This document shows, piece by piece, positions 33,660 to 41,620 of a stretch of 64,000 bases of DNA (position 1 is the first letter of the stretch; each line of letters opens with the position of its first letter). A program made the translations under genes and the position numbers. The notes beneath the pieces were generated by a model, which worked only from the letters and a program-made list of their open reading frames with translations, did not search any database and had not been told where the DNA came from. Source of the stretch: DASZWJ01 sp963813895 (GTDB taxonomy: Bacteria > Pseudomonadota > Gammaproteobacteria > JAURND01). The DNA is taken from assembly GCA_963813895.1 (NCBI GenBank), contig CAWFAS010000004.1:592645-656644 (forward strand). Reading direction: 5' to 3'.

Positions 33660-35151
33660 ATTGCCCCCATTGACTGATCCAGCGGCCTGGGAATCACCGT
33701 TGTTATTTTCAGAGTTGGAAACGCCCGAGATCGCTGCCGATTATCTGCCTGCCGCGTTGAAGGATTTCGCTAAGGCACTGGCCTGCGCTACTGAAACGCC
33801 CGAGGCACTGAGTGTAATGACCGTGCTCGGAGTTATCTCTACTGTAGTAGCCAAGCAGATATTCATTAGCCCAAAACCCGGCTGGCGTGAACCAATCAAT
33901 ATTTATACATTGATCGCTCTGCCTCCCGCTAATCATAAATCCGTGGTTTTAAATCATTGCCTGCGACCCTTGATTGCCTGGGAACAGCAACAGATTGCCG
34001 AACAAGAACCCTCTACCAAGAAAAAAATTTCCGAACGCAAGACTCAGGAAAAAATTATCGACAATCTACGCGTAAAGGCCGCCAAAACCAACGATTTGGT
34101 AGAACAAAAGCAACTCATTCAAGAAATCACCACGCTGGAAGCAACATTGCCAACCATACCCGCTTTACCTATGTTATTCACCAATGATGCCACCCCAGAA
34201 TCATTGGCGAATTTAATCCATGAGCAACAAGGCAAGCTGGCAATTATTTCTGATGAGGGTGGAATTGTAGAAACCCTGGCCGGTCTATACAGTAATGGTT
34301 CAGCCAATATTGATATTTTGCTCAAAGGTATCGATGGCGGTGAAGTGCGCATCCGTCGCAAAGATCGTTCTATTCGCTTAAATCCCTATTTAACTGTGTT
34401 GTTGGCGGTGCAACCGGCCATTATCCAGAACATGAGCGAGAAGCGTCTCTATACTGGCAGCGGTGTTTTAGAACGTTTCTTATACGTCTTACCCAAAAGC
34501 CGATTGGGTTATCGCACCCATAACACGCCTGCTGTTGCTGAAGCTGTTCAAACGGCTTACCACAGTAAAATTACTAACCTGCTAAACCACTTTGCCAATC
34601 CCCACAAAACTTTGACGGTCTATACGCTGACTCTATCAACAAAGGCGTATGAGCTATGGCGTGAATTTCAGGCAAATATAGAGAAGCAGTTAAGACCGGA
34701 AGGCAATTTGGCCAACTGCCCAGGTTGGGGCGGCAAGATTTGTGGTTTTTCACTAAGGATTGCAGGCTTATTGCACATTGCTGAATTTGAAACAGATAGT
34801 CTTATTATTAATGAAGGTACCATGGGGAATGCGTTAGCCATTGCCGAGTTATTAACGCAACATGCGATAGCTGCTTTTAATCTGATGGGTGTGGATGCGG
34901 CTATTGAAGACGCTAAAGTGATTCTTCAATGGATACAATCTCATACTCATAACACCTTCCGGCAGACGGAATTAGTCTTAGCCATGCGTAACAGAAAGTC
35001 GGGTAAACCAGAACGGTTATCTAAAGCACTCCAGGTACTTTATCAACGCAACATCATCAGTTCCGCCATAAAAATTACCACCACCAGAAAACCCACCACC
35101 ATTTATCAAGTGAATCCGCAGTTATTTTCCCATTCTTCAGCAGTGATCTAA
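33631..35151 (+). CDS. DUF3987 family replication/helicase-like protein
   Basis: The 506-aa protein fits the DUF3987 (YfjI) family found in phage satellites and islands, thought to be helicase or primase-associated. The N-terminal part is a P-loop-like domain with IALPPANHKSVVLN (degenerate Walker A, as is usual in this family) and a Lys-rich coiled coil at about 121-165; LAIISDEGGIVETLAGLY is the likely Walker B. The C-terminal ~90 residues look like a winged helix. It probably lets the island replicate after excision. Confidence 0.75.
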   Translation: MLDMPATLIELPPLTDPAAWESPLLFSELETPEIAADYLPAALKDFAKALACATETPEALSVMTVLGVISTVVAKQIFISPKPGWREPINIYTLIALPPANHKSVVLNHCLRPLIAWEQQQIAEQEPSTKKKISERKTQEKIIDNLRVKAAKTNDLVEQKQLIQEITTLEATLPTIPALPMLFTNDATPESLANLIHEQQGKLAIISDEGGIVETLAGLYSNGSANIDILLKGIDGGEVRIRRKDRSIRLNPYLTVLLAVQPAIIQNMSEKRLYTGSGVLERFLYVLPKSRLGYRTHNTPAVAEAVQTAYHSKITNLLNHFANPHKTLTVYTLTLSTKAYELWREFQANIEKQLRPEGNLANCPGWGGKICGFSLRIAGLLHIAEFETDSLIINEGTMGNALAIAELLTQHAIAAFNLMGVDAAIEDAKVILQWIQSHTHNTFRQTELVLAMRNRKSGKPERLSKALQVLYQRNIISSAIKITTTRKPTTIYQVNPQLFSHSSAVI

Positions 35152-35155
35152 TCAG

Positions 35156-35220
35156 AAAAAGTGAAATAAGTGAAATTTGTTCCAGATGCAAGGGAACAAA
35201 TTTCACTTATTTCACTTTTT
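35156..35220. repeat. Perfect 28-bp inverted repeat after the DUF3987 gene
   Basis: Arms at 35156-35183 and 35193-35220 are perfectly complementary around a 9-base loop. Each arm holds two tandem 9-mers (AAGTGAAAT). The arms run A5 to T5, so it can act as a bidirectional terminator; the repeat content also suits an origin or protein site. Confidence 0.75.
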
Positions 35221-35273
35221 CTTGCCAAGAGGATTAAAAAAACTTGTTGCGCCTGTGGGTATGTGGGCGAGAA

Positions 35274-35351
35274 GTCAGTGAATGGGGTCAAGCTGTGGGT
35301 AACGCGGTAGCGTTATCCATAGTTTGTCCCCATGTTCCGCAGGACACTGAC
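35274..35351. other. Nested inverted repeats, oriT- or RNA-like
   Basis: From outside inwards, GTCAGTG/CACTGAC, ATGGGG/CCCCAT and a 13-bp imperfect stem (35293-35305 with 35310-35322) fold into one long hairpin. An overlapping 63-codon ORF at 35244 has no other support. It could be a structured RNA, oriT or replication site. Confidence 0.5.
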
Positions 35352-35412
35352 TGTTCCGAAGGACTCGTCCATATATCCATAGGTGATTTGGGTGTTATAG
35401 AGACTTACAAGA

Positions 35413-35781
35413 TTAATCATGGTGGGAAATCATAGCCAGGACGGCGCGCTGTTTTTCTTCTGGTAATGCTTGAAAAGCTTCTAACAGCGTCCTTTCTTTT
35501 TCAGTCAACGCTTGTAATGCCTGACTGCGGGTGATTTTGTTTTTGGCGAGGGTGGATTCAATTTTATCGGCTGATTTCTGTATTTGCGCTGCTTGCTGTC
35601 GGATGAGTGTAAACTCATTGGTAACGTTCGCCGGTTCCAGCAATAAGCTTTTCTGAAGCCGATCGATGATTTCAGCTGTGATGGAGCCTGCATTGCCTTT
35701 TTTAACCAACGTGACTAAAGCTTCCCGAACTTCTTTGGGAAGACGCAATGTCATGCGGATGGGGTCGTGTTTAGTAGCCAT
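35413..35781 (-). CDS. Arc-like ribbon-helix-helix protein
   Basis: The 122-aa protein begins with an Arc-type RHH domain (RMTLRLPKEVREALVTLVKK and ITAEIIDRLQKSLL) followed by a helical tail (about 55-118). Arc-family proteins are repressors or plasmid/relaxosome accessory proteins. It is on the opposite strand to the following small genes and faces the DUF3987 hairpin region, which may include its binding site. Confidence 0.65.
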   Translation of the reverse strand: MATKHDPIRMTLRLPKEVREALVTLVKKGNAGSITAEIIDRLQKSLLLEPANVTNEFTLIRQQAAQIQKSADKIESTLAKNKITRSQALQALTEKERTLLEAFQALPEEKQRAVLAMISHHD

Positions 35782-35917
35782 AAAATATTATGGCATTTCT
35801 CAAAACCAAAGTATTGACATCAATAGCGTGTCTTATATATCATTAGTAGACATTATTTTTATGTCTCTATCTTGCTATTTAAAGCTCGTCCCTACCAACA
35901 ATCCCAGGGAGTCACCT

Positions 35918-36190
35918 ATGGTCAACGGCAGCCTCAATCAATTAACCCAGCTAATTGCGCAACAAATGGATTCACAGGAATTGCTTGGGGAAAATCTTAC
36001 CAAAGCCAACCTGCTCACTGAAATAATTCTGGAACGGAAACTGCTAAATTATCCACCCGTAGTTTTTCTGCCTTATTTTTGGGCTGTACACGATTACTTA
36101 AGTATAGCAATGGAGCTACACGAAACGGCCACCTGTGACCTGACCAGACTGATGAGCAAAGCCTTAGCGGAGAAGCATTATGAGTGCTAA
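35918..36190 (+). CDS. Small island protein of unknown function
   Basis: The start at 35918 has GGGAG seven bases upstream; longer in-frame starts run into the Arc gene on the other strand. The 90-aa protein is helical with a Leu-rich first half (LNQLTQLIAQQMDSQELLGE). I do not recognise it. It overlaps the next gene by 11 bp. Confidence 0.45.
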   Translation: MVNGSLNQLTQLIAQQMDSQELLGENLTKANLLTEIILERKLLNYPPVVFLPYFWAVHDYLSIAMELHETATCDLTRLMSKALAEKHYEC

Positions 36191-36470
36191 TCAAACTTTG
36201 GTGTGTATCCAAAACGCACAACAGCTTCATGCGGACATCATTCACTTAAATGAAGCACTGGCGAAAAAGGTTCATGATTATCCAGAGCATGAACAGCTTT
36301 GTAACATACGCGAGAAGCTCAGTATTATGAAAGTTTACCTGGATGAAGCGGGGGATGATCTGCAATCGCGCCAGGAGATTAAGACCCGATTTAAGCGTGA
36401 AGCTGCGCTATTCCCCTGGGCAGTCATGGGTACATTTCTAGGCGCATTTTTAGGCACGCACTTCCATTAA
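36180..36470 (+). CDS. Small helical protein with C-terminal membrane segment
   Basis: The 96-aa protein is helical, with a basic region (about 66-75) and a hydrophobic tail (FPWAVMGTFLGAFLG, about 78-92) that may be a single membrane anchor. It overlaps the previous gene by 11 bp, so both belong to one unit. Function is unknown. Confidence 0.5.
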   Translation: MSANQTLVCIQNAQQLHADIIHLNEALAKKVHDYPEHEQLCNIREKLSIMKVYLDEAGDDLQSRQEIKTRFKREAALFPWAVMGTFLGAFLGTHFH

Positions 36471-36486
36471 AGAGGTGAAACCGTCA

Positions 36487-36530
36487 GGCACTCTCTGTTG
36501 ATAAGCGAATGCTTGTCAACAGAGAGTGCC
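36487..36530. terminator. Large hairpin after the small island genes
   Basis: Twenty-base arms (36487-36506 and 36511-36530) pair with a single mismatch around a GAAT loop. It is 17 bp after the last gene of the pair and probably ends transcription, although a T-tract is missing. Confidence 0.55.
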
Positions 36531-37157
36531 GTTGAGGCAGACATAATCGATTGAAATGATTTAATTTTTTCTGATATTTCAACAGTGAAATAGCCTGTGA
36601 AGTAAAAGTGGAATGCTAAATTCAGAACAAGAATGCTATTGATTTCTATAACGTGACTGATAACATCAACGAATGGGTCGCTAATCTGTCCGACTGTAAC
36701 GACAGATTTAGGGTAAGCGTAGCGGCGATGAAATATCCTTATCCACATGAAAATGGCTCGCTGCCGTACCTGCAATTCATCGTTGCGGGGATTCTACTTG
36801 CACTTATGATGATGATCCAATGGCTCATCATTTCTACTGGATCAACGGATGAACTCCGTTCTTGCGGTCAGCGTTGCTGGCTTGCAAGTCTACTGGATAT
36901 TCCCCGCCACTGTGTAGATTTACACGGATTGGCAGGGCTAATGAAGGTGTTTTCCACATCTGCATTTCATTTTTTAATTCGTGCGCGTTAAACCTCGGGT
37001 TTACTGTTCTTTGTCGGGCGCTTTTCAGTGCTTGCAAGATCAGTCGGCGCATAACAGAAAATTCTCTGTGGTGGCAACAGAGGGCTTATTTTCTGGACTC
37101 CAATTGCATGTTGTAACTTGACAGGCGGAATACCGCTACCCTTTGAGGGACTGTGAC
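36531..37157. other. Gene-free stretch before the broken integrase
   Basis: No well-supported gene is seen in these ~630 bp. A 112-codon ORF from a GTG at 36653 has one hydrophobic segment but no ribosome site or family. It may be decayed coding sequence. Confidence 0.3.
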
Positions 37158-37209
37158 TATGGCAGAAATGTCGTACCTCAGTGTCAGTTAACACTCACGT
37201 ACTGCCATA
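37158..37209. other. Nested hairpin just upstream of the broken integrase gene
   Basis: TATGGCA/TGCCATA encloses GTAC/GTAC and AGTGT/ACACT. The series of short complementary boxes with unpaired spacers is unlike a normal terminator. It ends 29 bp before the integrase start and could be a recombination site or 5' leader structure. Confidence 0.4.
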
Positions 37210-37238
37210 AATAAGCGTCTTTTCAAGGAGAACCGTGT

Positions 37239-38155
37239 ATGAACTGGAAAACCACATTGCAGACTCTTATCAAGCAACACAATAAGACCGCTGCGGTCGG
37301 TGGCAAAGCCGTGAGCTTTGCCACCCAGGATGCCCGGCAGGAAATACTCTGGCTGGGATTTAAAGAATTACGCACCTTAGGATTTAAGCTGGATGATGTT
37401 CGCGGCTTTAAGGAGCGCCACATTACAGCTTTGGTGCAGGGTTGGGAAGCCAGAGGCTTATCTGCTTCTACTATCCAGAATCGCGTTAGTATCTTCAGGA
37501 TATTTGCGGAATGGATTGGCAAAAAAGGAATGATTCGCCGTTCCGAGAACTATGTCAAAAATCCAGATAGTGTGGTTCGACATCTGGTTACCCAAATCGA
37601 TAAAACCTGGAGCGGACAGGGAATATCTTTGGAAGATAAGTTAGCTGGTATCCAAAAGCAGGATTGCCATATCGCCATTCAACTAAAGCTGCAACGTGTC
37701 TTTGGGCTCAGAATGAAAGAAGCTGCTTTATTGAAACCTCATGGGGCTGATAAAGGCAGTTACCTGGCAGTTAACTGGGAACGAAAGGCGGCCGAGACCG
37801 GATTGTCCCCATAACAACGAATTATCAACGGGAAATACTGGCAGAAGCCAAAAGGTTAATAATTAAACCCAATGATTCCATGACTCCGAATCGGTATAAT
37901 TTCAAGCAATGGCGGAATCATTATTATTATGTATGCCAGAAGAGTGGTATCAGCCGCCAGGAGGGAATTACCAGCCACGGATTACGGCATGAACGGCTGA
38001 ATGAAATCTACCAGGAAATAACTGGAATAGAGAGCCCTGTAAAAACTGGAAACCCTAATTCAAATTGGGATATTGATAAAACTGCTCGCCAAGAAATTGC
38101 TGAGATTGCAGGGCACACCCGGCTGTCTATTGCAGGCGCCTATTTAGGCTCATGA
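37239..38155 (+). pseudogene. Frameshifted integrase-domain protein
   Basis: The first 190 codons give an integrase N-terminal and core part (RHITALVQGWEARGLSASTI, LQRVFGLRMKEAALLKPHG) and stop at 37814. Reading on in another frame from about 37785 gives KGGRDRIVPITTNYQREIL, then TSHGLRHERLNEIY and AEIAGHTRLSIAGAYLGS to 38155. So one indel splits a ~305-aa protein of the kind often encoded in conjugative elements. Unless the error is a sequencing slip, it is inactive. Confidence 0.75.
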
Positions 38156-38192
38156 TAAAATTTGGATAAGTTCCTTATTATAGGTTAATTCT

Positions 38193-39260
38193 ATGCCAAC
38201 TAAACCACGAAATCTGGCACAAAAACATACTACGAAAAAATCAGTAAGCCCCAAAGTGTTATTAGCTGATATACGTCAGTTAATCAACGAAACTCGTCAG
38301 GCTGTCGCTTCTACAGTGAATACTAAGCTTACTATGCTCTATTGGCATATAGGGCATCGTATACATAAGGAGATTTTACAGGAAGAACGAGCAGAGTATG
38401 GACAATCAATTGTCGTGACACTGTCACAACAATTGGTTATGGATTATGGCAAGGGATTTGCAGAGAAAAATCTGCGACGTATGATCCAATTTGCAGAAGT
38501 ATTCCCAGAAGAAAAGATTGTCGTATCGCTGATACGACAATTGAGCTGGACGCATTTTATTGCTTTAATCCCTTTAAAAGAGGACGAAAAACGCGATTTT
38601 TACGCAGAAATGTGCAGAATTGAGCATTGGAATGTGCAGACATTAAGGAAACAGATCAGTTCTATGCTATATGAACGTACTGCACTGGCAAAGCAGCCTC
38701 AAGCAGTCATCCAAGCTCAGATCGATACACTACGTCAAAATGACACGCTTACCCCTGATCTAGTATTTCGTGATCCCTATGTGCTGGAATTTTTGAATCT
38801 AAATGACCACTATCTGGAAAAAGACCTCGAAGACGCTATTATGCGTGAGCTAGAACAGTTTTTGTTGGAATTGGGCACTGGCTTTTCCTTTCTTGCTCGA
38901 CAAAAGCGCATTACAATTGATGATGAAGATTTTTATCTTGATTTATTATTTTATCATCGAGATTTAAAGCGTCTAATAGCTATTGAATTAAAAATTGGTG
39001 ATTTCAAAGCCAGCTACAAAGGACAGATGGAATTGTACCTACGATGGCTGGATAAGTATGAACGCCGTTCTGGTGAAGATTCTCCCATTGGATTAATTCT
39101 TTGCGCCGGAAAGAAAACAGAGCAAATTGAATTGTTGGAGTTAGATCGTTCTGGTATCCATGTTGCTGAATATCTGACTGTGTTGCCAACTAAGGAAGTT
39201 CTCCAAGATAAGTTACATAAAGCTATTCAACATGCTAGATTGCGACTAAAAAATGAATAG
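38193..39260 (+). CDS. DUF1016 (YhcG) family PDDEXK nuclease
   Basis: The 355-aa protein has the YhcG N-terminal DUF1016 helical domain (about 25-170, including LSWTHFIALIPLKE) and a C-terminal PDDEXK nuclease domain with Asp250 (EDFYLDLLFYHRDLKRL) and Glu265-x-Lys267 (IELKIGDF). Such proteins are common in mobile elements and defence islands, with suggested roles in DNA repair or nucleic-acid cleavage. It is 57 bp upstream of the SIR2-like gene on the same strand, so it may be part of the same unit. Confidence 0.85.
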   Translation: MPTKPRNLAQKHTTKKSVSPKVLLADIRQLINETRQAVASTVNTKLTMLYWHIGHRIHKEILQEERAEYGQSIVVTLSQQLVMDYGKGFAEKNLRRMIQFAEVFPEEKIVVSLIRQLSWTHFIALIPLKEDEKRDFYAEMCRIEHWNVQTLRKQISSMLYERTALAKQPQAVIQAQIDTLRQNDTLTPDLVFRDPYVLEFLNLNDHYLEKDLEDAIMRELEQFLLELGTGFSFLARQKRITIDDEDFYLDLLFYHRDLKRLIAIELKIGDFKASYKGQMELYLRWLDKYERRSGEDSPIGLILCAGKKTEQIELLELDRSGIHVAEYLTVLPTKEVLQDKLHKAIQHARLRLKNE

Positions 39261-39317
39261 AATAAAAATTTAGTGGCAGATATTAAAAACAATTTAATAA
39301 ATTTGGTTGTAATAAAA

Positions 39318-40262
39318 ATGCAGGACATTATCTTTTTATTTGGGGCAGGGGCAAGTAAAGGTGCTGGTTCTATTCTTCCAGAAGCTCCTCCTTTAGGCAA
39401 CCCACTGTTTTATGAATTAATTAAATCTTTCCCTGGAAGTTGGGGTGGCCTGCCCAAAGAGATTGGAAGCGTTTTTAATAGTCAAGAGCTTGGTTTTGAG
39501 CAGGGCATGCAGTTGATCTATGAAAGATATCCCGTTTCTTTTATCCCGCAGTTAATGCGTGAAATGGCAATCTATTTTATTCAATTCAGACCCATTCCAG
39601 GAGCATCTCTATATTGCAAATTAATTAAATTCCTTAAAGATCACGGTATTTTAAATTATACGACTTTTTCTACTTTGAATTACGATTGCATTTTAGAGCT
39701 TGCTCTTTTCCATCAAGGGATAGATATCGACTATATATTTGGGAAGCTTATTTTCCATAACAACAATATTTCTTCTGTACTCAAATTACATGGCTCTTGC
39801 AATATGATGTTGGAGGGGATAAACGCCAGGGGGGAAGTATATTACGGTCAGAGCGTTGGGTTTGAAGGAGGGATTTCAGCAACACTGGATACTAATTTTA
39901 TTTTAAATCATTTTCTTAATGGAACTTCCTTGGCTCCTGTCATGTGTTTATTTATGAAGGGAAAACCTCTAAATATTGCTTATTCTAATATTAAACACTT
40001 ACAAGAAAGCTGGACTGAGAAGGTACTAAACATCAATACAAAACATATTTTTATTATAGGCGTTAGGCCACTTATAGAAGATCAACATATTTGGCAGCCA
40101 TTGGCTAAAACTTCTGCCAGCCTATATTACATAGGAGATCAAGACCAATGGGAAGAATGGCATGAATCAAATAAGATAAAAAATGGAATTTACTTAGGTC
40201 AATTTTTTCATACCGCATTTGATTATTTACTGGAGAAACTAAATGAGTGCAGAAAGCATTAA
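39318..40262 (+). CDS. SIR2-like NAD-binding protein, candidate defence effector
   Basis: The 314-aa protein is a SIR2-like domain: FLFGAGASKGAG at 7-18 binds the nucleotide, TLNYDCILEL carries Asn121 and Asp123, and LKLHGSC has the catalytic-type His158. The C-terminal IIGVRPLIEDQHIW matches the late Rossmann strand. Prokaryotic SIR2-like proteins often destroy NAD when phages infect. The start at 39318 (MQDIIFLFG) is chosen by homology; a GTG at 39273 would add 15 residues. The last 20 bp overlap the zinc-ribbon gene. Confidence 0.75.
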   Translation: MQDIIFLFGAGASKGAGSILPEAPPLGNPLFYELIKSFPGSWGGLPKEIGSVFNSQELGFEQGMQLIYERYPVSFIPQLMREMAIYFIQFRPIPGASLYCKLIKFLKDHGILNYTTFSTLNYDCILELALFHQGIDIDYIFGKLIFHNNNISSVLKLHGSCNMMLEGINARGEVYYGQSVGFEGGISATLDTNFILNHFLNGTSLAPVMCLFMKGKPLNIAYSNIKHLQESWTEKVLNINTKHIFIIGVRPLIEDQHIWQPLAKTSASLYYIGDQDQWEEWHESNKIKNGIYLGQFFHTAFDYLLEKLNECRKH

Positions 40263-40575
40263 CAAAGATATTTTTATTAGCAAGGAAAATCAAGAAAAGA
40301 TTTATAAGTGGCTAAACGAAAAATGTATTGCTTTACGTTGTTTTTGTTGTGGCATTAAAGATTTATCTCTTGTGGGGGAAGCCACTTCATCAATTGGGTA
40401 TAATTTAGATACAACTAGAATGTACTATGGCGTTGCGATACCTAGTGTACAAATAATTTGCAAAAATTGTGGGTACATACATCATTTCAATCCTATGGTT
40501 ATGGGTGTAACACAAAAAGAATCAAGTGAAATGCCAGAAGCAGTATCCAGTGCCCAAACAGCGCTAGTAGAATAA
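40243..40575 (+). CDS. Small zinc-ribbon protein paired with the SIR2-like gene
   Basis: The 110-aa protein has four Cys in two CxxC knuckles: C33-C36 (CFCCG) and C73-C76 (CKNCG), followed by YIHHFNPMVMGV. This is a known but unnamed phage and island small protein type with a zinc ribbon. It overlaps the SIR2-like gene by 20 bp, so the two are expected to be made together. The zinc ribbon could sense, bind or inhibit; the role is open. Confidence 0.65.
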   Translation: MSAESINKDIFISKENQEKIYKWLNEKCIALRCFCCGIKDLSLVGEATSSIGYNLDTTRMYYGVAIPSVQIICKNCGYIHHFNPMVMGVTQKESSEMPEAVSSAQTALVE

Positions 40576-40756
40576 ATTTTTAAAATAATACTATTGGTTC
40601 AAGTCTGTTAGTGTAATTCCTGTGTAATCATGCCAAGAAAAGTATAGAATCTGAAAGCAATTCAAAGATAACGATAAAATCCTGATTTTTTAAAAATAGA
40701 AGAATAATCAACCTCTTAGGTAGGAAGAGAATTTCCAAGATAATTTGCCGGGGCTC

Positions 40757-40803
40757 TTCGTAATCAGTAGGTCGGAGGTTCGACTCCTCTTTTCGGCACC
40801 ATT
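40757..40803 (+). repeat. att repeat: 3' end of tRNA-Thr(CGT), right copy
   Basis: It is identical over 47 bp to 29585-29631 and in the same orientation. The base before and after differ between copies, so the repeat ends are well defined. With the left copy it delimits the 11-kb island. Confidence 0.8.
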
Positions 40804-40913
40804 TAATCAATGGGTTAGATAAGTTATTAAAGATGGAAATTTTTTGGTGCTAGGATGGTGCTATGTTTGGTAATGTTTTGAGCCCTAGCAAAAAGGTTCA
40901 GGAGCAAAAATTT

Positions 40914-41413
40914 ATGGAATCATACCCCACTAACAATGTTCCATGGCAATTTTGGAAAACACTTGAAGAGCTTAAACATAACGTCAAATATCTCGAGTTA
41001 TTAAGCACCCGAGATGAAACTCGGAACATGTGGTTAAATATGATATTAGCCATCACGTCATGTAGCAGTATCGCAGCTTGGGCAATATGGCAACAATACA
41101 GTATAGTATGGGCCATAATTATTGCTGCTGGACAAGTGATTACCGCAATTAAACCTTATTTACCATTTAGAAAAAGGTTCAAAGCCTTCTTTAAAATTTT
41201 ACCTGAAATATATGAATTATTTTTTGAAACCGAAAAGAAACGGAAAGAAAAATCAATGCCTTGAGGATTGATATAAACCGAAAACAGCAGAAGCTACTGC
41301 ATAGGTATTTTCCAAATCAAACATTGCCCGAGGATGATAAACTTTCTAAAAGAGCTGATGAGTTATTAAAGCAATACATGGACAGGCGCTACCCCACAGG
41401 AGAACAGAAATGA
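40914..41413 (+). pseudogene. Two-helix membrane protein, frameshifted
   Basis: From 40914 (AGGAG eight bases upstream) the frame gives about 116 residues with two membrane helices (LNMILAITSCSSIAAWAIW, YSIVWAIIIAAGQVITA) and stops at 41264. In another frame the sequence continues as NRKQQKLLHRYFPNQTLPED to a TGA at 41411-41413 that overlaps the next ATG. That coupling indicates it was one gene of about 165 codons, now broken by an indel. The family is unknown to me. Confidence 0.55.
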
Positions 41414-41559
41414 ATGAACCTAAAAAACATAATCCTTCAAATAGCTCAACTCACGCTATGGATAAGAAACTTCCACTACCAAGGTATTCACATCCAATGC
41501 CACCAATTCAACCACCAGCTCCCGAGCCACCTAAAAAGCAAGAAAAAAGTAAATCTTAG
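41410..41559 (+). CDS. 49-aa proline-rich peptide
   Basis: ATG overlaps the stop of the previous reading frame (ATGA) and has AGGAG upstream. The peptide is Pro-rich (LPLPRYSHPMPPIQPPAPEP), with a Lys/Ser-rich C terminus. It has no known function; proline-rich tails usually bind other proteins. It may work with the two-helix membrane protein. Confidence 0.5.
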   Translation: MNEPKKHNPSNSSTHAMDKKLPLPRYSHPMPPIQPPAPEPPKKQEKSKS

Positions 41560-41620
41560 AAATTTTAAACGTATATAAAATATGGGTTTCGCTATTCAAC
41601 AATAAATCCTAGGAAACTAT

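Noticed and set aside
35244..35435. 63-codon ORF after the giant hairpin
   Set aside because: It covers the nested inverted repeats, has no ribosome site and no family; the structure explains the sequence better.
36653..36991. 112-codon GTG-start ORF
   Set aside because: No ribosome site or recognisable domain, and other frames there are also open; not enough to call a gene.
40628..40810. 60-codon minus-strand ORF containing ESNLRPTDYE
   Set aside because: It is a translation of the tRNA-Thr 3' repeat; such peptides are a well-known artefact of tRNA DNA.
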